From the NCBI GenBank assembly GCA_021397835.1, contig JAJFZO010000230.1, positions 6,132,001-6,196,000 of the forward strand: 64,000 bases of DNA, given 5' to 3'. This document shows positions 26,201 through 37,846 of this stretch, piece after piece; the stretch's first letter is position 1, and each line of letters opens with the position of its first letter. This stretch comes from Moringa oleifera (Eukaryota; Streptophyta; Magnoliopsida; Brassicales; Moringaceae). The notes beneath the pieces were generated by a model, which saw only the letters and a program-made list of their open reading frames with translations, had not been told where the DNA came from and ran no database searches. The position numbers and the translations under genes are program-made.

Positions 26201-26849
26201 ACGTGCCTCGATCCTTCCTTAGGCCTACTGGGAACCTACTCGTCATATTGGAAGAAGAAAACGGGTACCCTCTTGGTATATCCATGGACACCATATCGAT
26301 CTCAAAAGTATGTGGTCATGTCTCCAGTTCACATCTTCCTCTAGTGAATTCTTGGGGAGGACAAAAACGCGGCGAAGAGAACCATAGGTATCACCATAGA
26401 GGAAGGCCTAAAGTTCAGCTTCGTTGTCAACCTGGAAGACACATTTCCAATATCTTATTTGCAAGCTTTGGAACTCCCTCTGGTGACTGTGAAAGTTATT
26501 CCATCGGGAGCTGCCACTCATCCAACTCTTTCGCTGTTGCAGAGAAGGTGAGCACTCTGTTCTTTCCCCTTTGTTGTTCACATTGGAAGTCTATTGCTTT
26601 CTTTGGCTAGCAAAAGGAGGAGAAAATACATTCTCTCTTCATTCCTTTTTCTCTATTAACTCAAATAACCTTTTATTTCTTCCTTACTGATTCCTTTGTT
26701 CTTTTTGCTTTTTGTGTTTCTTGGGATACCCTTTCCAGGCTTGCCTAGGGAAGAGGCTATGTTCGATCCCAGTATGGACTAAAACTTTTGGTGGTGATCC
26801 TTGTCCAGACAATCCCAAATCTTTGCTGATTGATGCACAATGTTCATAA
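20210..26849 (+). CDS. Beta-galactosidase, GH35, BGAL16-like (tandem copy 1)
   Basis: Secreted GH35 enzyme that removes terminal beta-galactose from cell-wall polymers. Nineteen exons: 20210-20386, 21164-21259, 21348-21460, 21570-21636, 21739-21831, 21908-22051, 22339-22433, 23030-23135, 23381-23465, 23541-23659, 23749-23913, 24098-24279, 24361-24452, 24650-24759, 24947-25051, 25566-25673, 25763-25908, 26196-26547 and 26739-26849. They join to 821 aa. An N-terminal hydrophobic signal ([13 protein letters not shown]) precedes the plant GH35 start [16 protein letters not shown] and HYPRSTPE. The GH35 signature [14 protein letters not shown] gives predicted acid/base E186; WTENW gives predicted nucleophile E257. 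It has TSFYQVYG where most plant BGALs have a TGWF-type sequence, as I recall for the BGAL6/16 branch. The C-terminus (about 735-821) is a Cys-rich SUEL-type galactose-binding lectin domain ([20 protein letters not shown]). It is intact. Confidence 0.95.
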
Positions 26850-27187
26850 TTTGCTTCAAATATTCAACTAGTTGCATTCATTTTTGGAAAGGTTGATTTC
26901 TTTTTTCATGTGATTAATTTTCTTTTTCTGAGTGCAGCCAAGATTTTGGTTATATAGGAAGCTTCCTTTTATTTCTTTGTCAATGATGAATGATTTCAGC
27001 AAAATTTCATTCTCTTTTAGTTGTTGATTCATGTCTGCTACGTATCAATCATTCAGGCAGAAGCAGATATCAGGTGCCTTGCTTCTCCTTGTCCATCAAC
27101 ATGCAGGCTATCGCTTCATTTGCTCAGATATCACCATGCTAGGACCAAAAAACTCAGGAATGAAAAGAGAATATAGAATCAAAAATG

Positions 27188-27223
<36 letters not shown>

Positions 27224-28310
27224 AAAAATGAGTGATTGAGATTCGCCTTTAGTTTAAATCTTGTAAATCAATAATAAACAGCCAAGATCTTAATTGAAAA
27301 ATATGAAATTTGATCTCATACCAAAAACATAAATTTATATTAAATTATAAAATTTCATCAACATAATTAGTTTACAAGAGGTAATTTTTAAATTTTTTTT
27401 TATTAATTTAATATCAGAACATCTATAACTTTTGATATGATTGTCCTGTACAAAACTTCATCCCACATAAAAAAATATGAACTTTTAAATACCGGAGAGA
27501 TAAAATTTTAAGCTATATTAAAAATGGCTTTTAACGTTAACTTTTAAGATACAATTCTCTATTGATGCTGATCATAAGCTTAGTGAAGGAAAAACTTAAA
27601 ATTCTTTCCGTGCCGGCTGCAAATTTGCTATCGACAATGTTATAGAAAAGGTTAAAACAAGAAAACCAAGCTTGACCCAAAACACGGGATATGTCTGACC
27701 TCATCTTGTTCTTGCCCTTATATGCAATATTAAAAACATGGATATGTTCCTGTTGCAAGCCAGGCAAATTCAGCCTTCACTACTGGCACAGACTACCTAA
27801 TGCATATGCACTTTTAATCCCTGCTTTTCCTTTTAAGTCATGCAAAACCCAGATTACGATTAATTGCAGGAAAATCGGTAACCTAGTCCTTCAAGCAAGG
27901 AAAACCTGTTTGCATAGTGACATCCAGCGCACTTGTTTAATCAAACAGTCTTAATTAAACAGTATTGTTAATTGGGTAATCAGTGGCAAACCCAACATTT
28001 GTGAAGAAAGTTTGACAAATAATGTGACACACCCATCTCCCAAAATGCCTCACACATTGTGATCCTCCCTAAGATATCTATAATTGAACTATAAAAGCAA
28101 CAGGGAGGAGAGAACAAGAGAGACCTGCATATGCATCTTCTGCAAGAGAAAACAGAGTCATTTGAAAAATACCCTTCTTGTTTTCTTCCTCCAACTTTGG
28201 CATACAGCCAAGCCTCATTGATGAAAAAAGCATAGCTGTTATTTCGGAGAGAACAAGAAAGAAGAGAAAACTTGGTTTGGTGAATGAGAATTGAGTAGAA
28301 GGTGTTTGAT
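26850..28310. other. Spacer between the two beta-galactosidase genes
   Basis: 1.46 kb holding the 3' region of copy 1, a TA microsatellite (27191-27218), an AT-rich middle and the promoter of copy 2. I see no third gene and no obvious relic of one. Confidence 0.55.
27191..27218. repeat. (TA)n microsatellite
   Basis: About 14 TA units, 340 bases downstream of beta-galactosidase copy 1. Confidence 0.9.
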
Positions 28311-31300
28311 ATGGAGACTCCCTGGTTCCGTTGGTTCATGCTTCTCACTGTGATAATTGGAAATAGCCATGGTGAGGATGTAACTTATGATGCAAGGTCA
28401 CTGATCATCAATGGTGAACACAAGATCCTCTTCTCTGGCTCAATTCACTATCCCCGTAGCACTCCTGAGGTACCATTACCACTTCCACTACATCTGTGTT
28501 CATGTCTCCATATATAACTCTTAATTTCTCTTTTGTTGATTCTTTGGGACAAAACTAGAAGATAAAGCTTCTGAATTTCATGGTAGCAAAGAGAGGTCAA
28601 TGTTAGAGTAGCACAACATAAATTTTAGATAAGAAAATTGGAGATAAAAGTTACAATCATCATCCAAATCAATAGTATAACTTCACAGTGATTATATATG
28701 CATGAGTTTGGGGCTGGTAATAACCTCTTCTTGATCCATAGTTAAATGATTATAATCGCATTGATTGAATTAGTGATCATTAATCAGAGATTTTATTAAA
28801 TCAATTAACTTAACAACTAAGAGAAACTTAAATTAAATGGCTTCGATGTGATTAGATCAATTTTTATGACGGTTTTAGGTACGTTGCTAACTATACCACA
28901 ATATGAGGAGAAGAAATTCATGGATTGAAACCTAAACCAACTAAATCAATTGTACTTGAACTAATTGGCCACTTGCCTCATTTTCGTTTATTTAGCTGCG
29001 TTTGGCTCTTAAGAAAAAAATTGGTTTCTTTCCTCATAAAATACAAATTCTTCTAACAAAGCCTATCTGTATAAGGTTTTCTTAAATGCCTTCTGGCATC
29101 TTCAAGCCACAATGCAAGAAAAGAAACTACAAAGAGAAATTTCAGTATTCTTAATTTCTTGGGTTTGTGTATTGTTCAATTTCCCAAAATTTTCCTTGTG
29201 ATTAGACTTGCATTTTTTCAGTCAAATGCACAATCATTTTAAAAAGAAGCCATCTAGAGATAAGGATACTGTAGCCATCATATAAGGGATAAGGTACAAA
29301 GATAGTTTTAGAAGAAACATATATTATAAATTTATTACTATAAATAATAGCCACATCTTCCATATTCCCATAATAAATAACAAAGTACATTTTTTATTAA
29401 AAAGAGATGTATTATTACAACTCATTCATAACAAAGATGCATTTATTACACTAAGTTTAGGAAATACTTTTGTGGGTACCATAATTTAAATAGATCAGCC
29501 TATAAAATTAGATTGAAAGAAAAACCCTAATTAGCTTTGTTGTTGAAAGTAAAATCCAAAAGTACCAAAAATTTTAGGTATGTTTATCTTGAAATGCTTA
29601 TGCCACTTGCAGATGTGGTCATCTCTAATAGCTAAAGCAAAGGAAGGAGGATTGGATGTAATACAAACTTACGTATTTTGGAACCTCCATGAGCGACAGC
29701 AAGGACAAGTGAGCTCCATCCTCTGCATCTCTATCTCACACATGTGCACACATCCACATATGGGGGCTGGCACATGCTAATTTTGAGGTGGTTATTGTGT
29801 CTGCAGTATGATTTTAGTGGAAGACATGATATAGTTAGATTCATAAAGGAAATTCAAGCTCAGGGCCTGTATGCTTGCCTAAGGATCGGTCCATTTATTG
29901 AGAGTGAATGGACTTACGGGTAATGTCACCATCTGTAACTCTTCATGGTACTCACTGCATAGAGATTGGAAACAAAATTACCATAAAACAGACTGCAAGG
30001 GAACTATAAACGTGAGCTGTTTTCGCTCATGAAAGATATTATATCATTTACCAATCCTCCATCTTCTACAGCATGACATGTTGGGGAAGAAGGGGGGGGG
30101 GGGGGGGGGGGGGGGGGGCGGGGCGGCGGAGGAGAAGGCAAGCCTCCTCCATTGATACTTGCAGAGAACACATGACAAGAATTACCTATGGTGTTGCAGG
30201 GGTCTACCATTTTGGTTACATGATGTCCCAGGCATCATCTTCCGATCAGACAATGAACCCTTCAAGGTACATAATATGAATCATTGCAAGACACAAATCA
30301 GCAGTACTCATTAGGAGCTATTCTTAAAACTGAAACAATGAAGCTCAAATGTAACATTTACACGAACTGTAATGTGTCACTCTAATTAGACATCTCATAG
30401 TCACATGAATTTTAACAGTGCATAAGAAAGTTTATGACTCCCTTCCACCACTAACTTCAGTTCCCTGTGGAAATGGCAGCATCACATGCAAAGATTTGTA
30501 ACCAAAATAGTAGAAATGATGAAGTCAGAGAAATTATATGCTTCACAAGGAGGCCCAATCATACTATCACAGGTTAGGTACATGAACGAAACTTTCTGCT
30601 TATTATCTGCTATATTCATGATCTAAAAGCTTGTAAATGCAGATAGAGAATGAGTACAAGACAGTAGAATCTGCTTTTCATGAGAAAGGGCCGCGATATG
30701 TTCGCTGGGCTGCAGCTATGGCTGTAGGGCTTCAAACTGGAGTGCCATGGGTGATGTGCAAACAAGATGATGCTCCAGATCCCGTGGTCAGTTTCCCTTG
30801 CCCAATCAGTTTCTGAAATTTAGTTCAATCACTGCAAGTAAAGAGAAAATATACGACCTCCACAATACTTCATGCTTCAGCAAGAAGGAATAAGAAAAAG
30901 AAATAGCATGGCAAAAGACCTGGAAATGCAACGTCAAGAACTTCACATGCTTTGACATTGACTGCTTGAATTAAATCTTGTTCCCTTATCCTTTCTTTTC
31001 TTTTCTCTTTTTTTTTTTCAATGTTGTTGATAAATTAAATCGTTCAATTTGCAGATCAATGCATGCAACGGTTTTCGATGTGGAGAAACATTTCCAGGAC
31101 CCAATTCACCAAATAAGCCATCGATCTGGACAGAGAACTGGACAAGTTTGTATGTTTGCACAGAAAACTTTTTCTTTATCAGATTTTCGATGATCTTTCA
31201 GACTAATATCCTTTCAGAATGATATGCTAAGTAGGCTATGAACAATTATTTTTCACCATCCAATAAGCGACCATTTGCCACAGAAAAATATGAACAGTTA

Positions 31301-34300
31301 TATTTCTATAAGATTCCATTCACAGTATATCCACCTGTTCATTTCTGTTATTCAGTATCCAAATAAACAGAGTTTCAACATGAAGTCCCATTTCTTTGTA
31401 GTTGGAAGGCAAACAATATATGTATCATTAAAAATGACAGTCAAACCATTCTCTAAATTGAAAATGACTAAACAAGATCTCAGCCAACTAATACTTAAGT
31501 TTTTTGTGAAGTTATCAGGTTTATGGTGAAGAAATACATCCACGATCAGCAGAAGATATTGCATTTCATGTTGCTTTATTCATTGCAAAGAAAGGAAGCT
31601 ATGTAAACTATTATATGGTATGCAAATCTCCCTGCGGATATCTCAATTATCACCATATGCCTGAACTAAAGGTTCTAATATATAAGTTTATGATGCAATG
31701 TTCATCAAGCTGGCACAAAGTAACAGTAACCTGTGTCAACAATGGCCTGTCCTGTGCCAATTTCTAATAATTCTTCAATCTGATATTATGATAATTAAAC
31801 ATATACCAGTTTGTATAAATAATGTTTCCGAACAACATATTACCATTTGTAGTATCATGGCGGAACCAACTTTGGAAGAACAGCCTCTGCATACGTTGTG
31901 ACAAGTTATTATGATCAAGCTCCTCTTGATGAGTATGGTATGTTTCCACATTTTGTTTATCATATAAATGTAAAAATTAAAAATTAATTTAAATATGTTC
32001 AATTGATTCAGGTTTAATTAGGCAGCCAACATGGGGTCACCTTAAGGAATTACATGCAGCAATAAAGTTATGCTCTAAGTCTTTACTTTCTGGAGCATAT
32101 AAAATAATCCCTTTGGGTCAACTACAACAAGTAAGGCCATTAATATGAACTCCCAATGATTAATGTCACCCTGCTGATATCCATGTTAATGTAAAATATG
32201 CATCAAGCACATTTCTTTTGATTAAAGTAAATGTTTTAAGTAGAATAATAATTTGCTTCACCTTCACAGGCCTATGTCTTCATAGAGAATTCAGGAGAAT
32301 GTTCTGCCTTTCTGGTAAACAATGACACTACAAAAGGTACCAAAGTCATATTTCAAAATATTTCATATGAACTACCACGAAAATCAATAAGCATCCTGCC
32401 TGACTGCAAGACCATAGCCTTTAACACAGCAAAGGTAAGACTCAAATGTACACTTTTTGTAGTTTCATGTGTACAGGAACATAATTGCTCTACCAAAATG
32501 AGAGATTATTTATTACGTTTATTACATTGTTAACATCTCTGTTTGATTAACTTCAACCCATTAAAACATGTTATGGATTCTTTTTACCATCTGACATGCA
32601 ACTCTATGAATTTATATATTTCCAAATGTAGTTTTACTTACTGACTGGCATCCTGAACAGGTAAGCACACAATACAGTACCAGATCAATGATATTGAACC
32701 AAAGCATTGACAGAGATGAAAAATGGGAAGTATACAATGAGCCTATTCCTAGCTTTGACAAGACTTCTCTAAGAGCAAAAACATTGTTAGAGCACATGAA
32801 CACAACAAAAGACACATCTGATTATCTTTGGTACACTTTCAGGTAAAGCACAGCTGAAATTGACTACATTAACTATAAGCTGAAAGTTGGCTGAACTTGG
32901 GCTGAAACTTTATCAACTACTAAATGCTTGCATGTATTCATGTAAATGCAGGTTTCAGCATAATTCCTCTAATACTCAGACTGCACTTAATGTGCAGTCA
33001 CGTGGCCATGTTGTGCACGCATTTCTCAACAGAGAGTTCATAGGTACATTTTCAACACTACATTAGATAAGAACTTAAGGAGATATGGTGTTCAAAGATG
33101 GCACCAAATCTGGTGTAAGAGAAAACTTACATAGCATCATATCTTTCATTTGACACTTATTAAATTCATAGTTAGAAGAGAAAGATGCTTTAGTGCCTCC
33201 TAGTGAATGATCATCTCTAATGGAAGCATTAATTTCCATCCTGGCTAAATCTTCAGAGTGAAAAAATTAAATATGTACTCTTCATGTACACCCCAGGGCA
33301 GCAGACTCTCAAGGAGTGCAAGACACTGTTTCATATGTTTGGCTCTACTTTGTTTAACAATTTCAAACAATTACCTTTCTTCCTTGGCATTATGAAATGT
33401 TCATGTACTCTAATCAATTAGCTTCAATCTTCGTGTTTTTCAGGATCAGCACATGGAAGTCACAACAGTAGAAGTTTCAACCTGGAGAACACAGTTCATA
33501 GTAATAATGGGATAAACAATGTTGCCTTACTCAGCGTCATGGTCGGACTACCGGTACTTAAAATTGCCCTTAAATTATTTCTTCAGTAATCATGAGGGTA
33601 GCAACTCAACCCAAGAGCAAGTTAAAGGTCATTGCTTATATCCAGTGACTCTAAAGTCACGTCTTAAAGATACAAGAAGAAAGATTAGAATAAAGCTTTT
33701 GAATTTCAAAATGAAAAAAGCATTTAAGCCTTGAAAAAGCAGATTCATTTCTGTTACGAGTCCATTGGTAACTATTGCCATAATTAACGTATATGCTTCA
33801 CCTAGATAGATTATTAACATCACTGTAATTGCTACATAAAGGATTCAGGAGCATATCTAGAGCATAAGATTGCTGGGTTACGTAGTGTGAGGATGCAAAA
33901 CAAAGATTTTACAAGCTATTCATGGGGATATCAGGTAATGCCACCTTTTACCTAACACGACTTTCAACACGTCCTGCATTCAATTTGCAAAGTGCTCTGA
34001 TTCTTTTTGCTGGAATTTAATTTCCCTTATGTTAAGTCTTAGAAAACATATGAATGATTTAAAAGTCTCTCTTAGCATAAATAAAAAATGAATGACTCCA
34101 TGATGCATAATTCAATATTATCACTGATATTTCCTATAACTCAACTCATATTGCATAACTTTAGAAGCTGAAATATTTTTAAGGAAGCTAAATTGTTGGT
34201 CCCAGAGCAGTTTGCCTTTCTGTATTCTTACATGGTGCTGTGGCCCCAACAGTTTTTGCTCTGGGAATAACTCCAGCGCCCATATGCTCATTAAGTTGCA

Positions 34301-36719
34301 CAGTTATCCATCTTTTTCTTCTTTCAACTGTAACATTCTGAAAATTCATCTTGACCTGTCATGTACTTGCCTCAAAACTTTCTTTTCTTTGGTAGCAGGC
34401 TATTTTGACCACCCTTACACCATTCTAAGTAATTCCATGGAAATCCCAAACTTGGCTTTGACACCATACCTATTCATGTTTTGCCTAAAACTAATGAACA
34501 TGCAGCATCCAGGAAGCATCCAGGAAGGGTGTCGTAGCCTTTCTCTTCTATGTGCTAAAGATACTCCAAATTAACTAGCTTTACTAAATATATTTTTGGT
34601 TTTAATGATTTGAAGGTTGGCTTGCTAGGAGAGAAATTAGAAATTTACACAGATCAAGGATCAAATAATGTTCAGTGGAATACATTTAGAAGCTCCGTTA
34701 ATCATCGACTGGCATGGTATAAGGTATGCAAAATTAGTTATTGATTCAACCTATGCTGTGATGTCAAATAGGCACATATAGTTTGAAATTATTTATTTAA
34801 TTTAGGACTCATACTAAATAAAAATAATAGATGGACATACAAAATGTACTACACAAACAGACAGACACATGCCAAAACACACAACAAATACATATACCAT
34901 AATGAAGATTTTTTCAGATTAAAAGTTTTGTAAATGTAATCAACACTGACCTTTTGTTTCATTCCCAATGGCAGACACTCTTCGATGAACCCGCTGGAAA
35001 TGATCCCGTAGCATTGAACCTTGGCACCATGGGAAAGGGGGAAGCCTGGGTTAATGGCCAAAGCATTGGCCGATATTGGGTCTCATTCCATACCTCTAAG
35101 GGGAATCCTTCACAGACATGGTAAGAGTTTATCAGGAGCTCAGAAAAAATAGAAAAACAATTTTCAAACTGCGGAAAAGTTTCCTGATAGTTTCAGAAAA
35201 TGTCATGATAATAGACATGTTTTAAAATCAAAATTCTCTTAGATCTTTGTCTTCATACCTTGATCAAAACACCACATTCAACTGGTTAGTACGTCAAATG
35301 CCAAAAGAAATGTTTACCGAAGAATAATTCATGCTGCACTTATTTACATATGGATGCTCCATTTTTCTAGGTACCACATACCTCGGTCCTTCCTCAAAGC
35401 CACAGGCAACCTATTAGTTCTGCTAGAAGAAGAAGAAGGGTACCCCCCTGGGATTACCATAGATACTATTTCAATTACAAAAGTATGTGGGCATGTCTCT
35501 GATTCGCATCTACCCCCAGCGACTTTCTGGGTAGCAGAAAACCAAAGAAGAAAGATTTATAAAAAGAAGCCTGGCAGACTTCCCAGTGTCCATCTCCATT
35601 GTCCTCCAGAAAAGAACATCTCCAAGATCTTATTTGCAAGCTTTGGAACACCTTTTGGTGATTGTGCAAATTATTCTATTGGAAGCTGTCACTCATCTGA
35701 TACCAGAGCCATAGTAGAAAAGGTAAGCCTCTTTCTATGTGATTAACTTTAACTTCATCATGCTACTTTTTCTTGTCAAGAACATAAGAGGACGTGAAAA
35801 GAAACTTAAAAGAACCGTAAAATCAAGATAAGAATTCCAATTGCTTGATTCCTTTCTTTCACAAGGCATAGCTATTGTGTGAACAGAGGTTTTCTTCTAT
35901 TCTCCACCACCAGTTAGTTATGTGTAGAAATATACTCAGACACTTTCATTCAAAAGATGATGGACAAACTAAAACAAAGTTTGAACCTCCAGAAGGTCTT
36001 TTTTCTCTCTTTATTGACAATGAAAAAGAGCCTTAATTCTGGTAAAATCAGAACGGATCATTGTTTTTTAAAAAAAAAGGGATTAAAAGGTCTAACGGCA
36101 AATACCACTACGGAACAATGAATAAAAGCATTACAGTTTTTTGCTGGTTGATTTGAAGAGAAAAGATAGAGTGGGGAAGGACAAAAGGTGAAGGCATGGT
36201 ACAGTACTGTATTTAACTGTGCTCTTTTTTCATCTTCTTCTCACTTAGAACGATAAACCCAATACTAAAACAAGATGATTTTCAACTGCCTAAGGAATTT
36301 ACCAAAGAAAGTCTGCAAGAACTGAAGAAATGCTGAAAAGTAGCTTGTCTGGAATAACTTGCTTAGCCAGACCATTAGCAATATTAATTTGCAAGAGCAG
36401 ATCTTTAGCCATGACAATTTCTTACCTGAAACCTCATGTATGAACTCATGCTATTGTAGGCAAGTTATGTGTCTTTTTTAATACATTGCATTTGATGCAA
36501 ATATTATAAAGTATTTCTTATATTCTTTTGATGCAAATATTATAAAGTATTTCCTATATTCTTTCTTCCATACTGACCTAAATATTTCTATTGTGACATG
36601 AATTTTAGGCTTGCATAGGAAAGAGCAGATGTTCGATTTCTCAATCTAAACAACATTTTGGAGGCAACCCATGCCCAGGCATTCCTAAAACCCTGCTGGT
36701 TGATGCACAGTGTACATGA
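28311..36719 (+). CDS. Beta-galactosidase, GH35, BGAL16-like (tandem copy 2)
   Basis: Paralogue of the preceding gene in the same orientation. Nineteen exons: 28311-28469, 29613-29708, 29807-29919, 30200-30266, 30480-30572, 30643-30786, 31055-31149, 31512-31617, 31853-31937, 32012-32130, 32270-32434, 32661-32842, 32952-33043, 33444-33553, 33842-33934, 34616-34723, 34975-35120, 35371-35722 and 36609-36719. They join to 811 aa. Every exon has the same length and phase as in copy 1 except exon 1 (18 bp shorter) and exon 15 (12 bp shorter). Signal-peptide-like start [17 protein letters not shown], then [16 protein letters not shown]. Signature [13 protein letters not shown] gives predicted acid/base E180; WTENW gives predicted nucleophile E251. 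The residue after IENEY is Lys where copy 1 has Gly. The C-terminal SUEL lectin domain is intact ([20 protein letters not shown]). The first ATG of the frame is used; the frame runs upstream to a GTG at 28302. Confidence 0.95.
30092..30118 (+). repeat. 27-nt poly-G run in intron 3 of beta-galactosidase copy 2
   Basis: Uninterrupted G27 followed by CGGGGCGGCGGAGGAG. It lies about 80 bases upstream of the intron 3 acceptor. It can form G-quadruplexes on the coding (plus) strand and could affect splicing; the length may also be a sequencing artefact. Confidence 0.85.
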
Positions 36720-37846
36720 TAATGAGAAGTAGCTTGCTGTTTCTATAATAGAAGATGAATGGCATTTTGAAATTATTAAACCATTTTACTTGGTGAATGC
36801 ATGCGTATTAAATTACCATGAGGTTCCATTGTTCATGAATTATAATGACAAATGAGAAGTATCTTAAGAAATAGTTTAGTTGTTTAGAATCCTGATATGT
36901 TTTAAAAAATTTGTGCAGTCATCCTCATAAAATAATACTTGATGTAAATTAGTAATATATGAAGATAAAACAAGCCAGCAAACAGAAACCAAGACTGACC
37001 AAACATTGTAAATTGTAGGATTAACAAAAAGAAAATCTTCTGAAAATGTGAAAAGAGAAAAAGAAAGAATTGAAACCAGGCAACAAATCAATGTAGAAAA
37101 GTATTGCACACTTCCATCTCCAGGCCTACTCAGAAAGGATTAGGCTTCACTTACAAGAGTCAGCTCAAAGTTTTTAAGGTCATAGAATCCATGACATTGC
37201 TGAACTTGATGTTAAGAAAATAAATGCCAACCCTGCTGTCACACGCCATTTTAAATCTATTATGCATGCCCAAAAAGTGAGGCAGGAAGCCAGAATCTGA
37301 CGTTGTCAGGTTACAAGTCTGGCTAATTCCTTTTTTAACCAGTTTTACTGGATTAAGTTACTTGGCACTTTCCCTTCTTGAACAGCTTCAGTTGTTCACT
37401 GAAGGGGAAAAAGCTTACAAGAAAGGAAAATGAGACCAAGGGGATGAAATCTTCAATTCACCAAAATTAAAACACAACAGAATTTGTCTTCAACTAATCT
37501 TTAATGAATGTAGTGAGGAAACTTCTAAGGCAAACATGCTAATACTGAAAAGAAGGGCACCCTTTGGGAATACAGAAAAACATGAGGGATACCTGCAGTG
37601 CATGGTTCATAAAAGCAACTTGTGAAAGCCACCCAGTTCATCCTCCTACCAAGCATGCAAGTTCAACTATCACTCATCTTTCAGACTCCATGTCTCTGAG
37701 GTGATTGCATGACTTGGAAGACCTAGCTTCTATAGATAATGCTCTTCAAAGGAGAACCATAGATGGTACAAACCACCGATATATAGGTGCATAAAACTCA
37801 AGCTTCCAATTTCAAAAGCTGAAGTTCAGATACTCCTATAATAGCT
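36720..37846. other. Intergenic, no gene seen
   Basis: Contains the converging 3' regions of beta-galactosidase copy 2 (plus) and OGG1 (minus). Open frames here are short and show no family resemblance or splice context. Confidence 0.55.

Noticed and set aside
28302..28310. Upstream GTG start for beta-galactosidase copy 2
   Set aside because: Not an ATG; the ATG at 28311 gives a normal signal peptide.
30004..30279. Pro-rich or Gly-rich open frames in beta-galactosidase copy 2
   Set aside because: They are translations of the poly-G run and its flanks inside an intron.
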